Origin: an uncultured Pelagibacteraceae bacterium
GTDB lineage: Bacteria; Pseudomonadota; Alphaproteobacteria; Pelagibacterales; Pelagibacteraceae
Assembly: GCA_902529645.1 (NCBI GenBank)
Contig: CABZXO010000001.1
Location: 124,001 to 188,000 of the forward strand
Direction: 5' to 3'
Length of the DNA: 64,000 nt
Below, one piece after another: positions 53,405 through 61,748 of this stretch (position 1 is the first letter of the stretch; every line of letters begins with the position of its first letter). The notes below the pieces were generated by a model. That model had not been told where the DNA came from, searched no databases, and saw nothing but the letters and a program-made list of their open reading frames with translations. The translations under genes and the position numbers were made by a program.

Positions 53405-54539
53405 GCAAGTTTTTTAAATATCTTAGTCTTCCAACAATTTCATCTCGATCCATATAATAACCTTGCAAATGTCTATGTCCTGAGTTTGGATCATATTCAG
53501 TTCTACCGTGTAATAATCTTCTATTATTAAAAGAAAAAATATCACCTGGTCCTAATCTAAATTTAATTTGGAATTGATCGTCATGAAGCAAATTTCCAAA
53601 TCGGTGATGAGCTTTATAAACTTTATCCATTAAATCAGGATGACAGTCTAGAGCATCCATAGTTGCTACACTAAAACGAATATCATGGTAATCGCTATCT
53701 TTGGTTAGAGATATTGCGGGTGCATAATAACTTCTAACAGACTCTTGGGTATAATCCATGTCTCTAAATTTTAAATGAACGTTTACTAACGTATCAAATA
53801 TTTCTTTCTCATTTTTTCTCAAATAATCCGCTACAGCAAAGCCATCTACAGCGGATGAATCTCCTCCTGTTGCAGAATTTACTAAACAATGAAGAAATTG
53901 ATATCCAGGTGGTGTTTCAAACCATGGTAAATCCATATGATTTCTTAAAGCTTGCGCTGTGTAAGCAGAATTATTTGGTTTAGGAATGTTTATTACTTCA
54001 AATGGTGTTTTAAAAAAAGTTTCTCTAGTATGGCTAATTCTGTTTAAAATTTTAAATCCAGAATTATTTTCAGTTGGTGCATTTTTCACTATAGCAATTC
54101 CAGTATGATGTAAGAGTTCTAACCATCTGACAAGCCCTTCATCTGAACTCATAATTTCGTCATGTTCAATCTCAATTAATTTCAAGTCATTTTGTAAAGA
54201 GTTATCCCAAAGTTGATATGGTGATTTATATTTTAAATTATTTTTTATTGTATAGCAGTTTTCTCTCAACCAATTTTGGTCATAATAACTAACATGATCA
54301 CCTTCACTCCATTCAATTTCAAGCTTACCTTCGTTATTTATTTCAAATTTTTTTGGGTTAATATTGTTTGATACTTTTAAAATATTAAACATTCTATGAC
54401 GAGAGTCTTTATCATGTGCAGTTGGACAATTGTCTCTTAGCCATAAATAATTAAATTTACTTTTTTTTCCATCGCTCCAGTCAACCTCTAAGTTTGTAGA
54501 ATTTTTTTTTATATTTTTAATAGTAAAATTTTGTTCCAT
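53388..54539 (-). CDS. Gamma-butyrobetaine dioxygenase-like 2OG oxygenase
   Basis: This 383-aa protein has an N-terminal DUF971-type domain (WLRDNCPTAHDKDSRHR near 29 and EWSEGDHVSYYDQNWLREN near 73) and a TauD-type Fe(II)/2-oxoglutarate domain. The iron triad is in LRNHMDLPWFETPPGYQFLHCL near 190 (H and D; in parts) and RRLLHGRTEYDP near 345 (distal His), with the 2OG-binding Arg in SGHRHLQGYYMDRDE. The core strongly recalls gamma-butyrobetaine hydroxylase (last step of carnitine synthesis). The N-terminal zinc site of that family (CxC...C) is not complete here: only one Cys remains in the first loop. Trimethyllysine dioxygenase is the alternative. Confidence 0.8.
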   Translation of the reverse strand: MEQNFTIKNIKKNSTNLEVDWSDGKKSKFNYLWLRDNCPTAHDKDSRHRMFNILKVSNNINPKKFEINNEGKLEIEWSEGDHVSYYDQNWLRENCYTIKNNLKYKSPYQLWDNSLQNDLKLIEIEHDEIMSSDEGLVRWLELLHHTGIAIVKNAPTENNSGFKILNRISHTRETFFKTPFEVINIPKPNNSAYTAQALRNHMDLPWFETPPGYQFLHCLVNSATGGDSSAVDGFAVADYLRKNEKEIFDTLVNVHLKFRDMDYTQESVRSYYAPAISLTKDSDYHDIRFSVATMDALDCHPDLMDKVYKAHHRFGNLLHDDQFQIKFRLGPGDIFSFNNRRLLHGRTEYDPNSGHRHLQGYYMDRDEIVGRLRYLKNLLNSNQ

Positions 54540-55270
54540 TAATTTTTATAATTTGAATGCTCTCTATCAAGTTTTCTTAATAAAGCAGCCCACTCTGTTT
54601 TTCCATCATAATTATAATCATCAGAGTCACTCATATTTTCCCAGAAATATGCAGCTTTTTGTTTGTCTATTTCATGTTTGTTTAAACCCATAGCAAGATT
54701 TTTTACTTGAACTGAACATGCTTGCTCTAGATAATAAGCTCTGAAAAATGCTTGTGCAGCAGTTTTTCCAACTGTGTAATATCCATGGTTTCTTGTAATC
54801 AGAATATCATGTTTGCTAATTAGGTTTTCAAATTTGGTCCCAAATTCTTTGTCTTCAACAAATTCATAATCAATATATCCAACAAGATGATTTAAATAAA
54901 CTGCAGCCTGTGAAAGATACATTAAACCCTCTTTAGTGCCACCAACTGCCATTACATCATTGGCATGTCCGTGTACATAAAAGTTTACATCATTTCTTTT
55001 ATTAAAAATCCATTGAGCAAGATTAATGCACCCATCGTTCAACCAAGGTCCCTCTGAATCTAATTTTTTTCCATATTGATCAATTTTAACTAGAGATGAA
55101 GCTGTGATTTCTTCATAAAACATTCCATACGGGTGAACAAAAGAACAATTCTTATCTTCAACAGATCTTGCACCTGCGCATTGATTTGCAAGATCAGTCA
55201 TACCGTACATATGTAAAATTCTATAGAGAGCGGACAAATCTAGTCGCACATCTTTATCTGTTTGTGCCAT
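54539..55270 (-). CDS. Class II aldolase/adducin family protein
   Basis: This 243-aa zinc-type aldolase-fold protein has the metal His pair in NFYVHGHANDVMAVGG near 92-105 and a third His in LITRNHGYYTVGKTAAQAF near 165. Start LDLSALYRILHMYGMTD and the AQTDKDVR tail fit the adducin-like branch often seen beside sugar- or amine-degradation oxygenases. Reaction unknown: fuculose-phosphate-aldolase-type cleavage or decarboxylation are both possible. The stop shares one base with the dioxygenase start (TAATG), so the two are co-translated, suggesting consecutive steps. Confidence 0.85.
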   Translation of the reverse strand: MAQTDKDVRLDLSALYRILHMYGMTDLANQCAGARSVEDKNCSFVHPYGMFYEEITASSLVKIDQYGKKLDSEGPWLNDGCINLAQWIFNKRNDVNFYVHGHANDVMAVGGTKEGLMYLSQAAVYLNHLVGYIDYEFVEDKEFGTKFENLISKHDILITRNHGYYTVGKTAAQAFFRAYYLEQACSVQVKNLAMGLNKHEIDKQKAAYFWENMSDSDDYNYDGKTEWAALLRKLDREHSNYKN

Positions 55271-55311
55271 AAATAAAATATTTATTTAAAAATTAGGTAA
55301 AAGCAAATAAA

Positions 55312-55383
55312 TACAACTGTTATTTCGCAAAACAATTAGAAGTTGTATAATATTTGTTTTACATATGTTCGTTGTAACTGTTA
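55312..55383 (+). promoter_or_regulatory. Divergent intergenic region with repeated GTTGTA elements
   Basis: In the gap between the aldolase gene (minus) and the ProV-like gene (plus), TACAAC occurs at 55312 and its complement GTTGTA at 55342 and 55371, spaced about 30 bases apart. AACTGTTA also occurs twice (55315, 55376). A TATAAT -10 hexamer at 55346-55351 overlaps the middle element. The spacing resembles binding sites for a regulator that would control both directions; no -35 of good match was found. Confidence 0.4.
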
Positions 55384-55395
55384 GAACATTACATC

Positions 55396-56421
55396 ATGTC
55401 AAAAATTGAAATCAACAATGTATACAAAATTTTTGGAAACAAGCCTAGTTCTGTACTGCCAATGTTAAAAGATGGCGCAACAAAAGATGAAATTTTAGAA
55501 AAGACTGGTCACACAGTTGGTCTAGATAATGTTTCTCTTAAAATAGAAGAAGGCGAGACCTTTGTATGTATGGGCCTATCGGGATCAGGGAAATCAACAC
55601 TCATTCGACATTTAAATAGATTGATTGACCCAACCGATGGTGAAATTTTAGTTGAAGGCACTAATGTAATGTCACTGAATAAAGAAAAACTTATTGAATT
55701 CAGACGACATAAAATGAGTATGGTTTTCCAAAGATTTGGGCTTTTCCCACATAAAACAGTGATACAAAATGTGGGTTATGGATTAGAAATGCAAGGAAAA
55801 TCTGAAGAGGAAAGAAATAAAATTTCTATGGAAAAAATTGATGCAGTTGGTCTAAATGGTTTTGAAAATCAATACCCAAATCAATTGTCAGGAGGAATGC
55901 AGCAACGTGTTGGTTTGGCAAGAGCATTAGCGACAGATACAGACATAATGTTGATGGATGAAGCATTTAGCGCTCTAGACCCGTTAATAAGAAGTGACAT
56001 GCAAAAACAACTAATTGATCTTCAAGCAGAATTAAAAAAAACAATTGTATTTATTACACATGATTTGGATGAATCATTAAGATTGGGAGACCATATCGGG
56101 ATATTAAATTCTGGTAAATTAGTTCAAGTCGGAACTCCTGAGGAAATTATCATGAACCCAGCTGATGATTATGTTAAAGCTTTTGTAAAAGATGTTAATA
56201 GAGCAAAAGTTATCAAAGCAAAAATTATAATGAAAACGGCTGAGCAAGCAAAAAATATCGATAAATCAAAACTAATAAAAGTAAATGAGGAAGAGTTTAT
56301 TGAAGATTTTTTACCTAAAATTGTATGCTCAGACTCTAACTGTGAAGTGATCGACAAAAGTGGAAATGTAAAGGGATACATTTCAAATCAAGAATTGCAA
56401 TCTTCATTAATAAGATCTTAA
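55396..56421 (+). CDS. proV: Glycine-betaine/proline-type ABC ATPase, no permease nearby
   Basis: This ProV-type ATPase of 341 aa has VYKIFGNKPSSVLPML, Walker A GLSGSGKSTLIRHL near 60, Q-loop QRFGLFPHKTVIQN near 115, signature LSGGMQQRVGLARAL near 162, Walker B IMLMDEAFSALD near 184 and a shortened C-terminal regulatory part. The Walker B carries EAFSALD like other ProV proteins. The matching permease (ProW) and binding protein are not adjacent, so it is either an orphan that uses the permease of another system or is part of a split operon. It leads a two-gene unit with a thioesterase one base after its stop. Confidence 0.88.
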   Translation: MSKIEINNVYKIFGNKPSSVLPMLKDGATKDEILEKTGHTVGLDNVSLKIEEGETFVCMGLSGSGKSTLIRHLNRLIDPTDGEILVEGTNVMSLNKEKLIEFRRHKMSMVFQRFGLFPHKTVIQNVGYGLEMQGKSEEERNKISMEKIDAVGLNGFENQYPNQLSGGMQQRVGLARALATDTDIMLMDEAFSALDPLIRSDMQKQLIDLQAELKKTIVFITHDLDESLRLGDHIGILNSGKLVQVGTPEEIIMNPADDYVKAFVKDVNRAKVIKAKIIMKTAEQAKNIDKSKLIKVNEEEFIEDFLPKIVCSDSNCEVIDKSGNVKGYISNQELQSSLIRS

Positions 56422-56422
56422 A

Positions 56423-56884
56423 GTGTTACTAAAAACTTTTGAAGTTAAAAAAGAGTGGGTTGACTACAATAATCATATGAACATGGCTTACTATGTTTTA
56501 GTATTTGATCAGGCTTGGGAAGTTGCACTTGAAAGATTTAAAATGGGTGGAACTGCTGCAAAAAACTTAGCTAGAAGTACTATGGTGGTTGAAACCAATA
56601 CTAAATATTTAAATGAAATCAGAGAAGGCGAAAAGGTAGATGTCAATCTTATTTATTTTGATCACGATAAAAAAAGATTGCATTTAAAAATGGAAATGAT
56701 TTCAAAACAAACTAACAAAATTTCTGCATCTATGGAATGGATATCTCTTTATATTGATTTAAGCAAACGAAAGGTCACTGAATTCGAAGAGGAAAAAATA
56801 AAACTAATGGATCATTTTATAAAAGAAAATAAATCTAAATTTTCTATAGATGGACTCCAATTATCCTCTAAATTAAAGAAATAA
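56423..56884 (+). CDS. Thioesterase-family protein, CdhB-like
   Basis: This 153-aa hot-dog-fold thioesterase has the active-site region KKEWVDYNNHMNMAYYVLVFDQAW at residues 9-32 (in parts), where VDYNNHMN is the conserved Asp/Asn block. VVETNTKYLNEIREGEKVDV and KKRLHLKMEMIS continue the fold. The shape matches the 4-hydroxybenzoyl-CoA/FcbC group, including CdhB-type betainyl-CoA thioesterases of carnitine degradation. Start is GTG 56423, one base after the ProV stop. With a betaine-type ATPase beside it and a butyrobetaine-hydroxylase-like gene 2 kb away, a carnitine-related CoA ester is plausible but unproven. Confidence 0.75.
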   Translation: MLLKTFEVKKEWVDYNNHMNMAYYVLVFDQAWEVALERFKMGGTAAKNLARSTMVVETNTKYLNEIREGEKVDVNLIYFDHDKKRLHLKMEMISKQTNKISASMEWISLYIDLSKRKVTEFEEEKIKLMDHFIKENKSKFSIDGLQLSSKLKK

Positions 56885-56916
56885 TTAAATATCTAACTGA
56901 GTTATTTAAATTAAAT

Positions 56917-57903
56917 TTATTTATTTCGATAAACTGAAATTAAACAAATAATTTCAAACATGATAGATGCTGCAACCATTGCTGTAATTTGATTTGGGCT
57001 ATCTTTTGTTGGCATTAAACATGCAACATCTCCACCAATTACATTTTTACCTTTTAAACACTGAATCAGTTTTCGTACCTCATCCATATTAAATCCTTTA
57101 TAGGCAGGCTCAATATTTGCTACTCCAGGGGCAACTGTTGGATCTAAACAATCTAAATCAAATGTAACGTAAATAGGATTATCACCTAATCTATCTAAAA
57201 TCATTTTTATACATTTTTCATGTCCCCACTTCCTATATTCATCCATGGTTATCACTTGATATCCAATATCATAACTTGCTTGTAACCAATCTAGCGTTCT
57301 AGGATTTCCTCTTATACCTATCTGTGTACTTGTATGTGGATCTACATTTCCTTGTTTTACTAAATAAGAGGCCCAATGTGCTGCAGATTTTTTTGCGCCC
57401 AAAAAATGATCTAATTTTTCAAAGCAATCTGTATGAGCATCAAAATGAAGAAATGTTATTTTTTTTCCTTTAGTTAATTTTGAATTTTTTTTAGCTAAAC
57501 TTTGAACAATTCCTCCAGTTACTGAATGATCTCCACCAATTGAAACTACTGGCTTTTCAGCTTGTTCTATAAGATCATAAAAAGATGAAATTCTCTCTAT
57601 ACATTTTTCATTATCATTAGCTTCGGGAAATGGAACATCTCCTAAATCGTGAATTTTATTATCTTTCCAAGGATCAATTTTGTAATCAAAATGAGAACGT
57701 TTCAACATTGCTGAAATGTTTCTTACTGCTCGCGGACCTAAATGCTGATCTCTTTCTGTTGTTCCATTTCCAGTGCTATGAGGTACACCTACTAATGCAA
57801 TGTCGCAATTTTTTGGATCTGGATCGTTTTTACATCTAAATAAAGTTGGAATACCCCACCAATAAAGGGTTTCCATCATTATTTTATCTTCTTCAGACAT
57901 CAT
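56917..57903 (-). CDS. Divergent agmatinase-family ureohydrolase
   Basis: This 328-aa ureohydrolase has the manganese sites SIGGDHSVTGGI near 120, FLHFDAHTDCFE near 150 and VTFDLDCLDPTVAPG near 245. All metal Asp/His residues are kept. After the last one it reads VANIEPAYKGF where common agmatinases have GTGTPEPGG, so the substrate pocket differs; this is likely not a plain agmatinase. An ATG pair at 57903/57900 makes the start uncertain by one codon. It reads toward the thioesterase gene (32 bases) and is divergent from an EamA transporter. Guanidinobutyrase, formiminoglutamase or another ureohydrolase activity could apply. Confidence 0.8.
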   Translation of the reverse strand: MMSEEDKIMMETLYWWGIPTLFRCKNDPDPKNCDIALVGVPHSTGNGTTERDQHLGPRAVRNISAMLKRSHFDYKIDPWKDNKIHDLGDVPFPEANDNEKCIERISSFYDLIEQAEKPVVSIGGDHSVTGGIVQSLAKKNSKLTKGKKITFLHFDAHTDCFEKLDHFLGAKKSAAHWASYLVKQGNVDPHTSTQIGIRGNPRTLDWLQASYDIGYQVITMDEYRKWGHEKCIKMILDRLGDNPIYVTFDLDCLDPTVAPGVANIEPAYKGFNMDEVRKLIQCLKGKNVIGGDVACLMPTKDSPNQITAMVAASIMFEIICLISVYRNK

Positions 57904-57966
57904 AAATTAAATATGACATAAATTTAATAAATTTAAAAATATATTCTTTTTTGATATAGAGCATAA

Positions 57967-58920
57967 ATGAGTAGTGATAACAACTCAAAAGGAATTCTTT
58001 TAGTAATTGCAGCGATGACAATGTTTGCAATGCAGGATTCTTTAATCAAATTTATTTTTGAAAAAGCTTCATTATATGAAATCTTTTTTGGAAGGTATTT
58101 TGTTGCTGCATTATTACTTTTTGGTTACATCAAATTTAAACGTCAAAAAGTTACGTTAAAAACTTTTTATCCTTTTTTTACAATTTTAAGGGTAATTCTT
58201 CACTTTTTAGCCTTTTCAGCATTTTTTATCTCTCTAACCTATATGCCTTTAGCTACTGCAAATGCTTTATTTTTTTCATGTCCATTTTTTGTATCAATTT
58301 TTGCTAAGTTTTTTTTAAAAGAGTTTATTGGAATTAGAAGATGGTCTGCAATCCTGTTTGGTTTTATTGGTGTGTTTATTGTTTTAGATCCAAACTTTTC
58401 TGATTTTGATTACAAAAGTTTATTGCCTGTTCTATGCGCTTTTTTTTATGCGGCTTCAATGACAATAACCAAGTACACTTCTGATAAAGATGATGTTAAT
58501 ACTCAACTCTTTTATTTTTATCTAATAGCATTAATACTTTGTGGAATTATCTTTATCTTTATGGGTAACGGTCAACTTAATGATTCTAATTTTGATCCCA
58601 CTACTCAGTTTATATTTAGAGAATGGTTTTCAAACATTGAATATACTTGGAAATTTATTTTATTTTTCGGTTTTGCCGCCTCAATTGCCTTTGTTTGTAT
58701 TTTTACTGCATACATTGTTGCTTCACCATCGGTTGTATCATTATTTGAATATTCTTTAATTATAATGTCTATGGTCCCAGGTTATTTCTTATTCAATGAA
58801 ATACCCTCTGTTAGAACATTTATTGGTGTTGCATGTATAATAGCAGCTGGAATTTATATTTACATAAGAGAAAAAGCTAGAGATCAATATATTGCAACAG
58901 AAACACCTGTTAGAAGATGA
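57967..58920 (+). CDS. EamA-family (DMT) transporter
   Basis: This 317-aa ten-helix transporter opens with GILLVIAAMTMFAMQDSLIKF and shows a second repeat from about residue 155 (LLPVLCAFFYAASMTITKYT). It has a basic C-terminal tail (YIREKARDQYIATETPVRR). It resembles RhaT/S-adenosylmethionine-uptake-like DMT members in shape, but the substrate cannot be read. Its stop overlaps the next oxygenase gene by 4 bases (ATGA), so transport and oxidation of a shared compound is suggested. Confidence 0.85.
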   Translation: MSSDNNSKGILLVIAAMTMFAMQDSLIKFIFEKASLYEIFFGRYFVAALLLFGYIKFKRQKVTLKTFYPFFTILRVILHFLAFSAFFISLTYMPLATANALFFSCPFFVSIFAKFFLKEFIGIRRWSAILFGFIGVFIVLDPNFSDFDYKSLLPVLCAFFYAASMTITKYTSDKDDVNTQLFYFYLIALILCGIIFIFMGNGQLNDSNFDPTTQFIFREWFSNIEYTWKFILFFGFAASIAFVCIFTAYIVASPSVVSLFEYSLIIMSMVPGYFLFNEIPSVRTFIGVACIIAAGIYIYIREKARDQYIATETPVRR

Positions 58921-59885
58921 ACAAGAACTATATACCAACAATTAATATTTCATCATTGGTTAAAAACAATTTTGAAACTCAAAACGCATTGAAAACAATT
59001 AAAGAAATCGAAAAAGCTTGTTTTAATGTAGGATTTTTTCAAATTATGGGACATGGAATTAATCTAAAAGAAATAAAAAGAACATGTGAAGTTGGAAACA
59101 AATTTTTTAATTTACCAGACGGAACAAAAAGAAAATTAGCACCTAAAAAATGGAATAAAAAAAATAAAAATTTATACAGAGGATATTTTCCTAATGATGT
59201 TAACGGAAAAGAAGGTCTGGATATAGGTGATTTAAAAGTAACTAAAGAATATTCTTCAAATCTTAAAAATCAATACATTGAGTTTATTAATCTAGGTATG
59301 TGTTTTAATAAAAACTCAATTAATATTTTAAATAATTATTATGATAATATTTTTAGATTAAGTGAAACATTATTTAAAAGTTTGATAAAAGCTTATAAAA
59401 AAAATCCTGATATTTCTAGTGTAGCTTTTTCAAGATTAAAAACATTAAGCACATTAAGATTTAATTATTATCCAAATCAAACGAAACCAGTAGAAATATC
59501 AAAACAAGATGGGGTTGCGCTTGGATGTGAAACTCATGTTGATAGTGGAATATTTACAGTTCTTTATCAAGATAGAAAAGGTGGATTACAAGTACAAAAT
59601 AGAAAAAACAAAAGATGGTATGATGTACCATTTAATAATAAGGCTCTTGTAGTAAATACTGGAAGAGCTTTAGAATATTTAAGCAAAGGTAAATTTAAAG
59701 CAACTAATCATAGGGTTTTGTGGAATAAAAGTAAGAGGCTCTCCGTTCCTTTTTTCTTTGAACCTTCCTATGATTTCAAAATGAACCTATCATTTTTGAA
59801 TGATAATAAATCTGAAAATAATGGCGAAATTTATGAAAAATTTCTCAAGAAATCTTTAAAGAAATTTATTGAATATCAACGTTAG
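58917..59885 (+). CDS. Isopenicillin-N-synthase-like 2OG-Fe(II) oxygenase
   Basis: This 322-aa non-haem iron oxygenase has the non-catalytic DIOX_N part (IPTINISSLVKNNF and ACFNVGFFQIMGHGI, residues 5-50) and the iron/2OG core: GCETHVDSGIFTVLYQD near 200 with the His-x-Asp, FKATNHRVLW near 260 with the distal His, and the 2OG-binding RLSVPFFFEPSYDF near 273. The family hydroxylates or desaturates varied small molecules, so no substrate is given. It is coupled to the EamA gene by a 4-base overlap. No other enzyme of its pathway is certain, although the flavin monooxygenase operon starts 105 bases on. Confidence 0.85.
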   Translation: MNKNYIPTINISSLVKNNFETQNALKTIKEIEKACFNVGFFQIMGHGINLKEIKRTCEVGNKFFNLPDGTKRKLAPKKWNKKNKNLYRGYFPNDVNGKEGLDIGDLKVTKEYSSNLKNQYIEFINLGMCFNKNSINILNNYYDNIFRLSETLFKSLIKAYKKNPDISSVAFSRLKTLSTLRFNYYPNQTKPVEISKQDGVALGCETHVDSGIFTVLYQDRKGGLQVQNRKNKRWYDVPFNNKALVVNTGRALEYLSKGKFKATNHRVLWNKSKRLSVPFFFEPSYDFKMNLSFLNDNKSENNGEIYEKFLKKSLKKFIEYQR

Positions 59886-59990
59886 TAATTATAAAGTTTA
59901 AATATAAAGCGATACATAACTCGTCGTTAAATTCAAAAATTTACGAAAGTGGGATCGGTCGTCTTTAAATTAATTTTTAAAGGAGGCTTT
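59886..59990 (+). promoter_or_regulatory. Leader with hairpin before the luciferase-like operon
   Basis: This 105-base gap holds CGTTAAATT-caaa-AATTTACG, a stem of about eight pairs with one bulge, flanked by ACT/AGT pairs. It is followed by a GC-richer patch GTGGGATCGGTCGTC that stands out from the AT-rich surroundings, and the gap ends in a perfect ribosome site AAAGGAGG six bases before ATG 59991. No U-tract follows the stem, so it is not a terminator. It could be a structured leader; I cannot match it to a known riboswitch class. Confidence 0.4.
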
Positions 59991-61157
59991 ATGAACTTTG
60001 GATATTTTTGTAATACTACTAATTGGGATAAAAAACCTTATGCCCAACTTCTAGACGAAGCTAGAGAAATCACTGAATATTGTGATCAAAATAATTGGAA
60101 TTCTATTTGGTATACCGAACATCATTTTAATCATGAAGGAATGGAGTCTTGCACCAATCCACTAATGATGTGTACTGATGCTGCTGCAAGAACTAAAAAT
60201 ATTCGTTTAGGACAAGCTTGCAACGTAATTACATTTCACAATCCCATAAGACTTGCGGAAGATATTGCAACCCTTGACCAAATGTCAAAAGGAAGAGTTG
60301 AAGTTGGTATTGGAAGAGGAGTTTATGGAAGAGAAGCTATTAACATGAATAAAGAGGCTGACTTAAAAGACCAAGCAAAAAATTTTAGATTATTTTCTGA
60401 AACGTTAGACATAATGAAAAAAGCATGGTCAGAGGACTTCTTTTCTCACCAAGGTGAATTCTATACTTATCCCTCACCAAATTTTATTTGGCAGCACGAT
60501 ATGAGTCCCCCTAAAGAAAATGTTGTAGATTTAAAAACAAATGAATTAAAACAAATATCTGTTTTACCAAAACCTTATCAAAAACCCTTCCCACCAATTT
60601 CTCAAGTGGTTGATGGAGAAAGATCAATTCAGTGGGCGGCAGAAAATGGACTTAATACAATTATGTGGATACCAACTGTAAAAGCTTTGAAAAAAAGATT
60701 TGAAATTTATAAAGAGGCAAAATCTAAAGCTGAAAATAGAGATGTACCACTGGGTGAAGGTATTAGTTTGGTTAGAGATATGTTTGTTGCGGAAACTATG
60801 GAAGAGGCTGAAAAAATGGCTGGAGAACATATTGTAAATTATATGAGATGGGTTTGTCATTGGAGAGGTTTAGGAAATCATATGGACCCAGATGAAAAAT
60901 TACCAGAGACAAAAAATAAGCTAGATTTATTAAATTATGAATTTCTTCATAAAAGAAATCTTTTATTTGGAACACCTGAGTTTGTAATAGAAAAAATAAA
61001 AGAACTTCAGCAAGAATTAAATCTTCAAAATTTACAAGTATGGTCTAACTTTCCAGGTATTAAACATGAAGATTGTATGAGAAGTATCAAATTATTTACA
61101 GAAGAAGTTATTCCACATATAAAATCAATAAACACAAACATTCAAAGAGCAAGTTAG
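59991..61157 (+). CDS. LLM-class (luciferase-like) flavin-dependent monooxygenase
   Basis: This enzyme of 388 aa should use reduced FMN and O2 to oxidise an organic substrate. The track's GTG 59949 would put the ribosome site inside the gene, so ATG 59991 with AAAGGAGG upstream is the start. The fold blocks are MNFGYFCNTTNWDKKP, WNSIWYTEHHFNHEGMESCTNP near 36 (in parts), IRLGQACNVITFHNPIRLAEDIATLDQMSKGRVEVGIGRG near 71-110 (in parts) and a substrate/FMN region QVVDGERSIQWAAENG near 203. It leads a four-gene run with an AA_synth protein, a hydrolase and an aldehyde dehydrogenase. No flavin reductase gene is visible in the window. Confidence 0.88.
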   Translation: MNFGYFCNTTNWDKKPYAQLLDEAREITEYCDQNNWNSIWYTEHHFNHEGMESCTNPLMMCTDAAARTKNIRLGQACNVITFHNPIRLAEDIATLDQMSKGRVEVGIGRGVYGREAINMNKEADLKDQAKNFRLFSETLDIMKKAWSEDFFSHQGEFYTYPSPNFIWQHDMSPPKENVVDLKTNELKQISVLPKPYQKPFPPISQVVDGERSIQWAAENGLNTIMWIPTVKALKKRFEIYKEAKSKAENRDVPLGEGISLVRDMFVAETMEEAEKMAGEHIVNYMRWVCHWRGLGNHMDPDEKLPETKNKLDLLNYEFLHKRNLLFGTPEFVIEKIKELQQELNLQNLQVWSNFPGIKHEDCMRSIKLFTEEVIPHIKSINTNIQRAS

Positions 61158-61160
61158 TAA

Positions 61161-61745
61161 ATGGATCTAAAACTGAGGAAATTTACAAAATTTGTAGATA
61201 AAACTTTTATTGAAGGGGGAAAAAAAGCAAAAGAGCCTGTTCTACTAGTTTCGGTTGCAGCTGTTATAGAAAATCCCTGGGCGAGAAAAGGTTTTGTTGA
61301 AGATTTGAAACCAGAAATATTAGATCTTGCACCTCAATTAGGGGATCTATTGGTGCCAGAATTAACTAAAGAAATTGGATCAGGTGAAAAAATTTTAGCT
61401 TATGGAAAAGCTGCAATGGTTGGATTAAATGGTGAAATAGAGCATGCATCGGCATTTATTCATACTTTAAGATTTGGAAATAAATTTAGAGATGCCGTTG
61501 GTGGAACTTCTTATTTAAGTTTTACAAATACCAGAGGTCCGGCAGGTGCAAAAATATCAATTCCAATGATGCATAAAACTGATGCTGGATTAAGACCTTT
61601 TTATCTAACACATGAATTTACAATTCATGATGCACCAAACGAGGATGAAATAGTTGTTGCAATTGGAGGTGCTCCAACTGGACGAGCTCATGCAAGAACG
61701 GGTGATAGATATCAAGACATGAAAGAGATGGGCATTGATAACTAA
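61161..61745 (+). CDS. Amino acid synthesis family protein (DUF1185-like)
   Basis: This 194-aa protein matches the AA_synth (PF06684-type) family from memory: VSVAAVIENPWARKGFVEDL near 31, YGKAAMVGLNGEIEHASAFIHT near 81 (in parts), FRDAVGGTSYLSFTNTRGPAGA near 112 (in parts) and FTIHDAPNEDEIVVAIGGAPTGRAHARTGD near 150-180 (in parts). The family's name is historical and its reaction is unknown; its members often sit with luciferase-like monooxygenases and amidase or hydrolase genes. It starts 3 bases after the monooxygenase stop and ends 3 bases before the hydrolase, so it belongs to the same pathway. Confidence 0.8.
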   Translation: MDLKLRKFTKFVDKTFIEGGKKAKEPVLLVSVAAVIENPWARKGFVEDLKPEILDLAPQLGDLLVPELTKEIGSGEKILAYGKAAMVGLNGEIEHASAFIHTLRFGNKFRDAVGGTSYLSFTNTRGPAGAKISIPMMHKTDAGLRPFYLTHEFTIHDAPNEDEIVVAIGGAPTGRAHARTGDRYQDMKEMGIDN

Positions 61746-61748
61746 TTG

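Noticed and set aside
56885-56916. TAACTGAGTTA palindrome between convergent genes as a terminator
   Set aside because: The stem is only about five A/T-rich pairs with a one-base centre, too weak to call.
59949-59990. GTG start for the luciferase-like gene
   Set aside because: It would place the strong AAAGGAGG ribosome site inside the coding region; ATG 59991 is six bases after that site.
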